From contig JAJYRV010000158.1 in NCBI GenBank assembly GCA_021793935.1, positions 1 to 5,331 of the forward strand: 5,331 nt of DNA. The letters are read 5' to 3'. Position 1 is the first letter of the stretch. Every line of letters begins with the position of its first letter. The notes below the pieces were generated by a model. It was given only the letters and a program-made list of their open reading frames with translations. It had not been told where the DNA came from and did no database searches. Position numbers and translations under genes: made by a program. Origin of the DNA: Actinomycetes bacterium. Its GTDB lineage: Bacteria; Actinomycetota; Actinomycetes; Actinomycetales; Beutenbergiaceae. Below are positions 1 to 5,331 of this stretch, piece after piece.

Positions 1-48
1 GCGCGACTGTTCGGGCCACTTACTGATGATGTCTGCTGCGGTGCTCAC
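1..48 (-). CDS. Unidentified protein, N-terminal 16 codons only
   Basis: A minus-strand reading frame starts with GTG at 48-46 and runs open off the left edge, giving MSTAADIISKWPEQSR. The start is supported by a near-perfect GAGGAGG ribosome binding site at 59-53, four bases upstream, and by G/C in most third codon positions. The fragment is hydrophilic with a likely short N-terminal helix, and shows no signal peptide. Sixteen residues are too few to assign a family; the pattern 'ISKWPEQSR' loosely recalls small uncharacterised bacterial proteins, but that is memory and not evidence. I am fairly sure that a gene begins here and unsure what it does. Its nearest intact upstream neighbour on the same strand is the small membrane protein gene, about 350 bases away, so it probably has its own promoter. 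Confidence 0.6.
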   Translation of the reverse strand, partial: MSTAADIISKWPEQSR

Positions 49-52
49 AGGT

Positions 53-59
53 CCTCCTC
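53..59 (-). promoter_or_regulatory. Ribosome binding site of the left-edge gene
   Basis: On the minus strand the sequence reads GAGGAGG, then ACCT, then the GTG start at 48. This is close to the full anti-16S complement, and it is the main reason for calling a gene at the window edge. Confidence 0.65.
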
Positions 60-99
60 GGGTGGGGCTCTTCACGCCTCGGCTGAAACGCGTGGCCCC

Positions 100-128
100 A
101 CGCTAAGAACTGCGACGCCGGTCCACAA
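100..128 (-). promoter_or_regulatory. Weak candidate promoter for the left-edge gene
   Basis: On the minus strand a TTGTGG at 128-123 is followed, after a 17-base spacer, by TAGCGT at 105-100. Only three of six bases match in each sigma-70-type box, but the spacing is ideal. Transcription would start near base 93, giving a leader of about 45 bases before the GTG at 48. A 6-bp perfect inverted repeat (GCGTGG/CCACGC, 90-103) overlaps the -10 box and could be an operator or chance. Treat this as a suggestion only. Confidence 0.15.
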
Positions 129-147
129 CCCCCTTGCGTCAAGGGGG
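129..147 (-). terminator. 7-bp hairpin, possible terminator
   Basis: CCCCCTT (129-135) and AAGGGGG (141-147) form a perfect 7-bp stem closing a 5-base GCGTC loop. In minus-strand reading it follows the LuxR-like remnant and is followed by TTGTGG, not a true U-tract. Its position suits a terminator left over from the decayed gene and would insulate the left-edge gene. The stem is symmetric, so it could act on either strand or on neither. Confidence 0.35.
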
Positions 148-154
148 CCCCTCG

Positions 155-235
155 GTGCTCTGCTTCCGGCACGCGGATGGCCAGTTGCACACGATTGCTC
201 ACGTGCAGATTCGCGTACAGGCTGGGGGCTGAAAT
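155..235 (-). pseudogene. Possible remnant of a LuxR-type DNA-binding C-terminus
   Basis: In one minus-strand frame, 235 to 158 reads ISAPSLYANLHVSNRVQLAIRVPEAE. The core NLHVSNRVQLAIRV matches the end of the LuxR/NarL helix-turn-helix domain, where actinobacterial response regulators typically read 'KLHVSNRVQLAI' followed by a His/Arg-Glu-Ala tail. The preceding ISAPSLYA roughly matches the recognition helix (usual form 'VKTHVSxxLAKL') but is degraded. The 'LTxREREVLxLxAxG' start of the domain is not found in any minus-strand frame up to base 420, and the frame runs past the expected stop, so no intact regulator is present. I read this as the tail of a decayed regulator, followed by its hairpin at 129-147. 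Chance similarity over about 15 residues is the alternative. Confidence 0.35.
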
Positions 236-360
236 CGTCCGTCTGGCGGGTTCTTGTTTTACAGGTCCTCGTTCATGATCGGACACGAGTACGGCCCGTT
301 AGGGCAAGTGGGCATCGGGATCCCTCGCCGTCGGAAATTCCAGGTCCGCTCACCGCGGGC

Positions 361-397
361 GAACGGCTCCGCTGCCGGGCACCTGGGCGGAGCGTTC
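361..397 (-). terminator. Bulged 11-bp hairpin at the end of the small membrane protein gene
   Basis: GAAC (361-364) pairs with GTTC (394-397) and GCTCCGC (366-372) pairs with GCGGAGC (387-393). One G is bulged at 365 and the loop is 14 bases. Read on the minus strand, the stem begins inside the TGA stop (398-396) of the small membrane protein gene, which is where a terminator would lie. There is no U-tract after it, a common state for GC-rich actinobacterial terminators, so the call rests on stem strength and position. Confidence 0.45.
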
Positions 398-629
398 AGA
401 TGTCGCCGGCACCCACCATCAACAAGACGCCCGCCGTGCCCACAGCGATGCTGAAGTAGATCGCGAGGCGAAGCCCGTTGAGATCGTCGGTAATTATCGT
501 CGGCGCCGTCAGCGCCATGATCGCGAGGATCCCCCCGCCGGTATCGCGCCGCTGGGATGCGCGGGCGAGCGCACGCCCGACCGTCACCGCTAATGCGGCG
601 AGGAAGAAAATGCTCGCAACTGCTGCCAT
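396..629 (-). CDS. Small two-helix membrane protein, function unknown
   Basis: The reading frame from ATG 629 to TGA 396 encodes 77 residues. It shows a hydrophobic N-terminal segment (residues about 1-20, MAAVASIFFLAALAVTVGRA), a short basic stretch (ARASQRR, about 22-28), a more neutral middle, and a second hydrophobic segment (about 54-73, LRLAIYFSIAVGTAGVLLM) near the C-terminus. The basic residues after the first helix predict a cytoplasmic loop and both termini outside. Nearly all codons end in G or C, as in the neighbouring genes, which supports real coding. A TTG at 653 would add eight residues; neither start has a good ribosome binding site, so the start is uncertain. It is divergent from acnA with about 145 bases between, and it ends in a strong hairpin. 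I recognise no family. It could also be a fragment of a larger membrane protein, because the frame is closed by a TAG (677-675) only seven codons above the TTG. Confidence 0.5.
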   Translation of the reverse strand: MAAVASIFFLAALAVTVGRALARASQRRDTGGGILAIMALTAPTIITDDLNGLRLAIYFSIAVGTAGVLLMVGAGDI

Positions 630-714
630 TAACCGGCCATGGTATCTGCTCAACCAGAGGAGCGAAATGCCTACCTAAACGAAGAGGCGCAGAGTAGGGT
701 CGAAAAAAGAGTCC

Positions 715-740
715 CACCGCGCCCCTCGGTGCACTCACCG
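715..740 (+). repeat. Three alternating 5-bp inverted elements in the acnA leader
   Basis: CACCG (715-719), CGGTG (727-731) and CACCG (736-740) lie just before the AAGGAG at 743. The middle copy can pair with either neighbour, giving two mutually exclusive 5-bp hairpins with loops of 7 and 4 bases. It could be an operator dyad or a small RNA switch near the acnA ribosome binding site. The elements are short and GC-rich, so chance is quite possible. No clear sigma-70 promoter boxes are visible between 630 and 774, so the acnA promoter is not placed. Confidence 0.3.
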
Positions 741-761
741 CCAAGGAGCGATGGTCTACTT

Positions 762-767
762 GAGGAG
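762..767 (+). promoter_or_regulatory. Ribosome binding site that sets the acnA start
   Basis: GAGGAG lies seven bases before ATG 775. An in-frame ATG at 751 has an AAGGAG (743-748) only two bases away, too close for efficient initiation. The residues between (MVYLRSAA) are not typical of aconitase N-termini, whereas [12 protein letters not shown] is. This fixes the start at 775. Confidence 0.85.
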
Positions 768-774
768 TGCAGCA

Positions 775-3591
775 ATGACGAGCAACAGTTTCAATTCCCT
801 GAGCCAGTTCACGGTTGCGGACCAAGAGTATGACATCCATCGCCTCGATGCGATCGAAACGAACGTCAACCTCCCCTACAGCATGAAGGTGCTGCTGGAG
901 AATCTGCTCCGCAATGAGGACGGTCGGCTGGTGACGGCCGAGCATGTCACGGCGCTCGCGCAGTGGGACCCGACGGGAGAATCGAGCACCGAGATCCCCT
1001 ACACGCCGGCGCGGGTGTTGATGCAGGACTTCACCGGGGTGCCCTGCGTGGTCGACCTCGTAGGGATGCGAGATGCCATGGCCGACCTCGGCGGCGATCC
1101 CCGCAAGATCAACCCGCTTATCCCGACCGAACTCGTGATCGACCACTCCGTCGTCGCGGACGTCTTCGACCGGCCCGATGCGTACAAGATCAACGCGAAC
1201 CTCGAGTTTGAGCGCAACGAGGAGCGCTACCAATTGCTCCGGTGGGCACGGCAGGCGTTCGATGATTTTCTGGTGGTCCCCCCGAACACGGGAATCTGCC
1301 ACCAGGTGAACCTCGAATACCTTTCCCGCGTCGTGTTCACCCGCGAACGCGACGGCAAACTCGAGGCCTACCCTGACACCCTCGTCGGCACTGACTCCCA
1401 CACACCGATGGTCAATGGGCTGGGTGTGCTTGGTTGGGGGGTCGGGGGAATTGAAGCGGAAGCGGCGATGCTCGGCCAACCGATGAGCATGCTCATCCCC
1501 GAAGTGATCGGCGTGAAACTCACCGGGGAGCTGCGGGAAGGCACCACGGCGACCGACCTTGTGCTCACCGTGACCGAACTCCTGCGCAAGACCCGGGTCG
1601 TGGGCAAATTTGTGGAGTTCTTCGGCCCCGGCGTTGCCCACGTTCCCCTCGCCAACCGCGCGACGCTCGGGAATATGAGCCCCGAATATGGGTCCACGTG
1701 CGCGATCTTCCCGATCGACGAAGAGACGCTGAGATACATGCGCCTGACCGGCCGCAGTGAGGAACAGATCCGCCTGGTGGAGGCGTACGCGAAGGAACAG
1801 GACCTGTGGCACGATCCTGACCGTCCCGCCGACTACAGCCAGGTCGTGGAGCTCAACCTCAGCGACGTCATGCCCTCGATCGCCGGCCCGAAGCGCCCCC
1901 AGGATCGGATCCCGCTGAGCATCGTACCCGGAACCGTCGGCGCACTCCTCAGCGGCGAGTCCCAGGAGCAGGCGCTCAAGGCTGGGGGAGTGGACCAAGG
2001 GTCATGGGCCTCCTTCCCGGCCTCCGACCCGATCACCTTCCACACCGGCGACCGCATCGACGAACCGCCCCGGGACTACGAGGCGCAGGAGCACGATGGG
2101 GCGGGAGCCACCTGGCCAAGCGACCCGGCGCAGATCACTCTCGACGGCGAGGACGTGGACCTCGACCACGGCGACGTCGTCATCGCCGCAATCACCTCCT
2201 GCACCAACACCTCCAACCCCGAGGTGATGATCGGAGCGGGGCTGCTCGCGAAGAAGGCCGTGGAACGCGGATTGCGCCGCAAACCCTGGGTGAAGACGAC
2301 CCTCGCCCCGGGCTCACGCGTCGTGACGGACTATTTCGAACGCGCCGGGCTCACGCCATACCTGGAGAAGCTCGGCTTCAGTCTCGTGGGATATGGCTGC
2401 ACGACCTGCATCGGCAACTCCGGCCCCCTCATCCCCGAGGTGAGCGAAGGGGTGGACGAAAAGGACCTCACCGTGTGCGCCGTGCTCTCCGGGAACAGAA
2501 ACTTCGAGGGCCGGATCCACGGCGAAGTGAAGATGAACTTCCTCGCCTCCCCGCCGCTCGTGATCGCCTACGCGCTCGCCGGCACGATGCGCACCAACGT
2601 GCTCCAAGACTCCCTCGGTGAGGATGAGAACGGCGAACCGGTCTACCTTCGAGACATCTGGCCCTCCAGCGATGAAGTGCAGGCAGTCATCGCGGAGAAT
2701 CTTGAGGCGAAAATGTTCTCCGAGGGCTATTCCGACGTCTTCACCGGTGACGAGAACTGGCGCAACATGCAGATCCCCGCCGGGGACATGTTCGAATGGG
2801 CCGACGACTCCACCTACGTGCGCCAGCCCCCGTTCTTCGATGGGATGCAGCGCGAACCCGCTCCTATTTCCGATATCACCGGGGCACGGGTGCTGGCGAA
2901 ACTCGGGGACTCCGTCACGACCGACCACATCTCTCCCGCCGGTGCAATAGCCGGGAACTCCCCGGCCGGGCGCTACCTGCGAGACCACGGGGTCGAGCGG
3001 CGAGACTTCAACTCCTACGGTTCTCGGCGCGGTAATCACGAGGTGATGATGCGGGGCACCTTCGCGAACGTGCGGCTTCGTAACGAACTCGCCCCCGGGA
3101 CCGAAGGTGGAGTGACCCGTCATCTTCCCAGTGGGGAACAGATGTCGATCTACGACGCTGCGATGTCCTACATCGACGACGACGTGCCGCTGTTGGTCAT
3201 CGCTGGAGCGGAGTACGGCTCCGGTTCCTCCCGGGACTGGGCCGCCAAGGGGACCCTGCTCCTCGGAGTGCGCGCCGTGCTCGCCGCGTCCTATGAACGT
3301 ATCCACCGCTCCAACCTCATCGGGATGGGGGTCTTGCCCCTGCAGTTCAACGAGGGGGATACGGCAGAATCCCTCGGACTCACTGGCGAGGAGATCTACT
3401 CCATCACCGGCCTCGAGGGGCAGACGCACATCCCGCAAGAGGTGACGGTGACGGTGGAGGACGGCAGCGAATCAGGCAACTCCTCGCGCGAGTTCACCGC
3501 AACGGTGAGGATCGACACTCCCGCGGAAGAGTCCTACTTCGTCCACGGCGGCATCCTCCCCTACGTCCTGCGGAACCTCCTCGAGGCCTAA
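775..3591 (+). CDS. acnA: Aconitate hydratase A (aconitase), complete
   Basis: This cytoplasmic TCA-cycle enzyme interconverts citrate and isocitrate through cis-aconitate, using a [4Fe-4S] cluster. The product is 938 residues, longer than E. coli AcnA (891) and close to mycobacterial AcnA. The N-terminal catalytic domains carry DSHT (207-210) and a Gly-rich [13 protein letters not shown] block. The cluster ligands are Cys476 in SCTNTSNP and Cys542 and Cys545 in GCTTC; the 66- and 3-residue gaps equal those of E. coli AcnA. The C-terminal swivel domain has [12 protein letters not shown] (712-723), [10 protein letters not shown] (747-756) and YGSGSSRDW (814-822), holding the substrate-binding Arg and Ser residues. 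An acidic stretch at about 424-462, before Cys476, accounts for part of the extra length. No key residue is missing and no frameshift is seen. It is transcribed away from the small membrane protein gene. In corynebacteria and relatives acnA is commonly followed by the TetR-type repressor gene acnR; here it is not. AcnA-type aconitases can be RNA-binding when iron is low, but nothing here tests that. Confidence 0.98.
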   Translation: MTSNSFNSLSQFTVADQEYDIHRLDAIETNVNLPYSMKVLLENLLRNEDGRLVTAEHVTALAQWDPTGESSTEIPYTPARVLMQDFTGVPCVVDLVGMRDAMADLGGDPRKINPLIPTELVIDHSVVADVFDRPDAYKINANLEFERNEERYQLLRWARQAFDDFLVVPPNTGICHQVNLEYLSRVVFTRERDGKLEAYPDTLVGTDSHTPMVNGLGVLGWGVGGIEAEAAMLGQPMSMLIPEVIGVKLTGELREGTTATDLVLTVTELLRKTRVVGKFVEFFGPGVAHVPLANRATLGNMSPEYGSTCAIFPIDEETLRYMRLTGRSEEQIRLVEAYAKEQDLWHDPDRPADYSQVVELNLSDVMPSIAGPKRPQDRIPLSIVPGTVGALLSGESQEQALKAGGVDQGSWASFPASDPITFHTGDRIDEPPRDYEAQEHDGAGATWPSDPAQITLDGEDVDLDHGDVVIAAITSCTNTSNPEVMIGAGLLAKKAVERGLRRKPWVKTTLAPGSRVVTDYFERAGLTPYLEKLGFSLVGYGCTTCIGNSGPLIPEVSEGVDEKDLTVCAVLSGNRNFEGRIHGEVKMNFLASPPLVIAYALAGTMRTNVLQDSLGEDENGEPVYLRDIWPSSDEVQAVIAENLEAKMFSEGYSDVFTGDENWRNMQIPAGDMFEWADDSTYVRQPPFFDGMQREPAPISDITGARVLAKLGDSVTTDHISPAGAIAGNSPAGRYLRDHGVERRDFNSYGSRRGNHEVMMRGTFANVRLRNELAPGTEGGVTRHLPSGEQMSIYDAAMSYIDDDVPLLVIAGAEYGSGSSRDWAAKGTLLLGVRAVLAASYERIHRSNLIGMGVLPLQFNEGDTAESLGLTGEEIYSITGLEGQTHIPQEVTVTVEDGSESGNSSREFTATVRIDTPAEESYFVHGGILPYVLRNLLEA

Positions 3592-3610
3592 CCATTCGGG
3601 GAGCGGGAGC

Positions 3611-3643
3611 GTGGGCCGAACCAACCCGGGACGTTCGGCCCGC
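3611..3643 (+). terminator. 11-bp hairpin after acnA, possible terminator or attenuator
   Basis: GTGGGCCGAAC (3611-3621) pairs with GTTCGGCCCGC (3633-3643) over 11 base pairs including one U-G, with an 11-base loop. It begins 19 bases after the acnA stop. It is followed by ACGAAAGCGG and has no U-tract, so it may be a weak or factor-dependent terminator, an mRNA 3'-end stabiliser, or an attenuator before the dehydrogenase gene. A small GCGG-AAA-CCGC hairpin (3650-3660) follows it. Confidence 0.45.
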
Positions 3644-3680
3644 ACGAAAGCGGAAACCGCGTGCGAAGGTGGAGCTGGAA

Positions 3681-3704
3681 GGGAGCGGCGCCTCCCGCTC
3701 CCGC
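3681..3704 (+). promoter_or_regulatory. Competing stem-loop in the dehydrogenase leader
   Basis: GGGAGCG (3681-3687) pairs with CGCTCCC (3696-3702) in a perfect 7-bp stem with an 8-base loop. The same right arm, as CGCTCCCGC (3696-3704), is also a perfect 9-bp complement of GCGGGAGCG at 3603-3611 just after acnA. The CTCCC units (3692-3696, 3698-3702) can additionally pair with the GGGAG of the dehydrogenase ribosome binding site (3712-3716). These structures exclude one another. That would permit control of dehydrogenase translation or readthrough, but the role is inferred from base pairing alone. Confidence 0.35.
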
Positions 3705-3710
3705 AACGGA

Positions 3711-3716
3711 AGGGAG
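3711..3716 (+). promoter_or_regulatory. Ribosome binding site of the alcohol dehydrogenase gene
   Basis: AGGGAG sits six bases before ATG 3723. It lies in a GGAAGGGAG block (3708-3716) that is repeated exactly at 3677-3685; the upstream copy has no start codon at a usable distance and is buried in the 3681-3702 stem. Confidence 0.8.
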
Positions 3717-3722
3717 TAGGCA

Positions 3723-4778
3723 ATGAAAGCCCTCGTTTATCACGGGCCGGGGAAGAAGTCCTGGGAAGACGTTCCTGACCCACAGATCATCAACGGGACT
3801 GACGCGATCGTACAGATCGATACGACGACCATCTGCGGAACCGACCTGCATATTTTGCAGGGGCACGTCCCCGCGGTGGAGCCGGGCCGGATCCTCGGGC
3901 ACGAAGGGGTCGGCACGATCACCGAAGTGGGCGACGCCGTTACCAGCCTCAAGGTCGGCGACCGGGTCATCGTCTCTTGCGTGTGTGCCTGCGGCACGTG
4001 TTCCTACTGCCACAAACAGCTGCCTTCGCACTGCCTGGCGGACGAAGGCGGATCGGGGGTGGGCTGGATCTTCGGTCACCTCATCGACGGCACCCAGGCA
4101 GAATACGTTCGCGTGCCGTTCGCCGAGAACTCGCTGCACAAACTCCCCGACGGCGTAAGCGACGAGGCGGGCATCATGCTCTCCGACATCCTGCCCACGG
4201 GCTTCGAGATCGGTGTGCGCTACGGCAGGGTAGCCCCGGGGGACGTCGTCGCCGTCGTTGGCGTGGGTCCCGTCGGGCTCTCGGTGGTGATGACGGCGAG
4301 CCTCTACGGCGCTTCGCGGATCATCGCGATCGACCTCGATGACAACCGGATGGAGATGGCCAAACAGTTCGGCGCGACCGACAGCGTCAACAGCGGTGAC
4401 GCGGACTGGAAGGACCAGGTCCTTGCGATGACTGACGGGCTGGGCGTGGACGCCGCCGTAGAAGCCGTTGGTATCCCGGCCACGTTCGACATGTGCGTGG
4501 AAATCCTCCGCCCCGGCGGGACCCTCGCGAACGTGGGGGTGCACGGAGAGTCAGTGGATCTACCGATCCAGGATCTGTGGATCAAGGACATCGCGATCAC
4601 GACCGGACTCGTATCCGCCACGACGACGCCGATGCTGCTCAAGCTCGTCGCACAGGGCAAGCTCACACCCGAGCAGTTCGTCACCCACCGGTTCAAACTG
4701 GAGGACATGATGGAGGCGTACGACACCTTCGAGCGTGCCGCCGAAACCGGTGCGATGAAGCTCGCGATCAGTAAATAG
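3723..4778 (+). CDS. Zinc-dependent alcohol dehydrogenase (medium-chain family), complete
   Basis: This 351-residue cytoplasmic oxidoreductase belongs to the medium-chain dehydrogenase/reductase superfamily and would interconvert alcohols and aldehydes or ketones with a nicotinamide cofactor. The N-terminal GroES-like domain carries Cys38 (ICGTDLH) and His60-Glu61 (GHEGVG). With Asp155 (LSDILPTG) these match the Cys-His-Asp catalytic zinc ligands of the bacterial secondary alcohol dehydrogenase type. Cys90, Cys93, Cys96 and Cys104 form the C-x2-C-x2-C-x7-C structural zinc site. The Rossmann domain has GVGPVG (180-185), and Asp204 at the end of the second strand favours NAD+ over NADP+. Length and motif order are normal for the family, and ATG 3723 has a good ribosome binding site. 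The true substrate cannot be read from the sequence: isopropanol-type, butanediol-type and detoxifying enzymes share these motifs. It lies 131 bases after acnA on the same strand and ends just before a strong terminator. Confidence 0.95.
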   Translation: MKALVYHGPGKKSWEDVPDPQIINGTDAIVQIDTTTICGTDLHILQGHVPAVEPGRILGHEGVGTITEVGDAVTSLKVGDRVIVSCVCACGTCSYCHKQLPSHCLADEGGSGVGWIFGHLIDGTQAEYVRVPFAENSLHKLPDGVSDEAGIMLSDILPTGFEIGVRYGRVAPGDVVAVVGVGPVGLSVVMTASLYGASRIIAIDLDDNRMEMAKQFGATDSVNSGDADWKDQVLAMTDGLGVDAAVEAVGIPATFDMCVEILRPGGTLANVGVHGESVDLPIQDLWIKDIAITTGLVSATTTPMLLKLVAQGKLTPEQFVTHRFKLEDMMEAYDTFERAAETGAMKLAISK

Positions 4779-4786
4779 TCCGACCA

Positions 4787-4831
4787 GGGGCGCGCTCATC
4801 GGGGAACTACCCCCGAGCGCGCCCCCTTTTT
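4787..4831 (+). terminator. Strong intrinsic terminator after the alcohol dehydrogenase gene
   Basis: GGGGCGCGCT (4787-4796) pairs with AGCGCGCCCC (4816-4825), and inner CGGGG (4800-4804) pairs with CCCCG (4811-4815). There is a 3-base bulge (CAT) and a 6-base loop. A C and TTTTT (4827-4831) follow. It starts eight bases after the dehydrogenase stop. On the minus strand there is no matching U-tract, so it is best suited to plus-strand transcripts, although the hairpin also lies just past the putP stop. Confidence 0.92.
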
Positions 4832-4840
4832 CTGCCTCGG

Positions 4841-5331
4841 CTAAGGCAGCTGCTTGGAGCGGATCACACCGATGAGCATCTCCCCGGTGTCGTCGAACTG
4901 CTGTTGAATCTCCTCATTGTGTTTGCCCCGTTCATACGTCCAGAGGCTCACACCGACCGCGGCAGCCAGGCCAAGCACGAACCCAGGCACGAGTTCGTAG
5001 AGGCCAGTGGTGTCGAAGGCGGACCAGATGAACACCGTCACCGACCCCACGAAGATCCCCGCGAACGCGCCCCAGTTGGTGAGTCTGCGCCAGAACAGGC
5101 TGAGCAGGATGATCGGCCCGAACGCAGCCCCGAAGCCTGCCCAGGCGAAGCCGACCAGCCCGAGAATCGTGTCGTTGGGGCTGATCGCCAGGACCGCGGC
5201 GATGATCGCCACCGCAAGCACGCAGGCGCGCCCGAGGCGCACCAATGCCCGTTCCGAGGGTGGCCTGCGCGCGAACACCTTGTACAGATCCTCGACCAGC
5301 GCTGAGGAACACACAATGAGCTGGGAGGAGA
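4841..5331 (-). CDS. putP: Sodium/proline symporter, C-terminal part
   Basis: This is an integral membrane protein of the solute:sodium symporter family that imports proline with Na+. The 162 visible residues end at the TAG at 4843-4841; the rest lies beyond the right edge, so about one third of a usual 500-residue PutP is seen. The visible part opens with SSQLIVCSSALVEDLYK, equivalent to E. coli PutP 'SCQLLVCSSAITEDLYK'. The Ser-Thr sodium ligands known from E. coli PutP (Ser340, Thr341) would fall just outside the window. Four hydrophobic helices follow: VLAVAIIAAVLAI, the conserved FAWAGFGAAFGPIILL, AFAGIFVGSVTVFIW and LVPGFVLGLAAAVGVSLW. A charged tail of about 35 residues (ERGKHNEEIQQQF...) is predicted cytoplasmic. 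It is convergent with the alcohol dehydrogenase gene, with 62 bases between the stops. No proline dehydrogenase gene is in view. A related transporter for another substrate is possible but less likely given the close match. Confidence 0.93.
   Translation of the reverse strand, partial: SSQLIVCSSALVEDLYKVFARRPPSERALVRLGRACVLAVAIIAAVLAISPNDTILGLVGFAWAGFGAAFGPIILLSLFWRRLTNWGAFAGIFVGSVTVFIWSAFDTTGLYELVPGFVLGLAAAVGVSLWTYERGKHNEEIQQQFDDTGEMLIGVIRSKQLP

Larger units (their letters stand above)
49..395. other. Intergenic stretch without an intact gene
   Basis: Neither strand has a convincing intact coding region here. From left to right it holds the ribosome binding site and weak promoter of the left-edge gene, a CCCCCTT/AAGGGGG hairpin (129-147), a LuxR-like C-terminal remnant on the minus strand (155-235), an unremarkable stretch (236-360), and a long bulged hairpin (361-397). 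The minus-strand frame around the remnant stays open from 286 to 20, but outside residues 18-43 its composition (many Arg, His and Pro) looks non-coding. This could be a decayed gene between two live minus-strand genes. Confidence 0.5.

Noticed and set aside
485..503. CGTCGG direct repeat flanking TAATTAT
   Set aside because: It lies inside the small membrane protein frame and has no promoter-like partner at the right spacing; it is likely chance.
661..680. IdeR/DtxR-like half site TTAGGTAGGC on the minus strand
   Set aside because: It matches only one half of the 19-bp iron box with a missing base, and the second half is absent.
751..774. Upstream in-frame ATG as the acnA start
   Set aside because: Its AAGGAG is only two bases away, while ATG 775 has GAGGAG at seven bases and a more typical N-terminus.
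1417..1448. Cluster of G runs resembling a G-quadruplex
   Set aside because: It encodes the conserved Gly-rich [11 protein letters not shown] block of aconitase, one loop is 11 bases, and coding constraint explains it.
259..1998. A 579-codon open minus-strand frame opposite the acnA 5' half
   Set aside because: It is antisense to a clearly conserved aconitase frame, is rich in His, Arg, Asp and Val as expected from mirrored GC-rich codons, and shows no recognisable domain.
2314..3438. A 374-codon open minus-strand frame opposite the acnA 3' half
   Set aside because: Same reason: it is a mirror of conserved aconitase codons, with shadow-like composition and no motif.
3588..4544. A 318-codon open minus-strand frame opposite the dehydrogenase gene
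   Set aside because: The plus-strand product has all zinc and Rossmann motifs in order; the antisense product has none and is a GC-bias artefact.

Overview
This is a GC-rich bacterial window whose genes have strong third-position G/C bias, GTG starts, a long AcnA-type aconitase and GC-rich hairpin terminators. That profile suggests a high-GC actinobacterium, possibly a Micrococcales-type organism; the lineage is inferred and was not tested. The content is mainly housekeeping metabolism, and I see no phage, CRISPR, insertion-sequence or toxin-antitoxin signature.

Layout: (1) Left edge, minus strand: the first 16 codons of an unidentified gene (48 to 1) with a GAGGAGG ribosome binding site, its remainder lying outside the window. 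(2) Bases 49-395, no intact gene: a possible remnant of a LuxR-type helix-turn-helix C-terminus on the minus strand (155-235), a 7-bp hairpin (129-147), about 125 bases in which I recognise nothing, and a strong bulged hairpin (361-397). (3) Bases 396-629, minus strand: a probable small two-helix membrane protein that ends inside that hairpin. (4) Bases 630-774: a divergent intergenic region with three alternating copies of a 5-bp element just before the acnA ribosome binding site. (5) Bases 775-3591, plus: complete aconitase (acnA) with all three iron-sulfur cysteines. (6) Bases 3592-3722: a highly structured gap with competing stem-loops. (7) Bases 3723-4778, plus: complete zinc- and NAD(P)-dependent alcohol dehydrogenase. 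(8) Bases 4787-4831: a textbook intrinsic terminator. (9) Bases 4841-5331, minus: the C-terminal third of a PutP-type sodium/proline symporter, convergent with the dehydrogenase.

The genes share a central-carbon theme: aconitase in the TCA cycle, an alcohol/NADH redox enzyme, and uptake of proline, which is degraded to glutamate and 2-oxoglutarate. Nothing in the sequence proves that they work together. The acnA and dehydrogenase genes are co-oriented but separated by 131 bases of structured sequence, so they may be separate transcripts or a partly attenuated operon. The parts most worth a second look are the acnA-dehydrogenase intergenic RNA, the small membrane protein, and the LuxR-like remnant.
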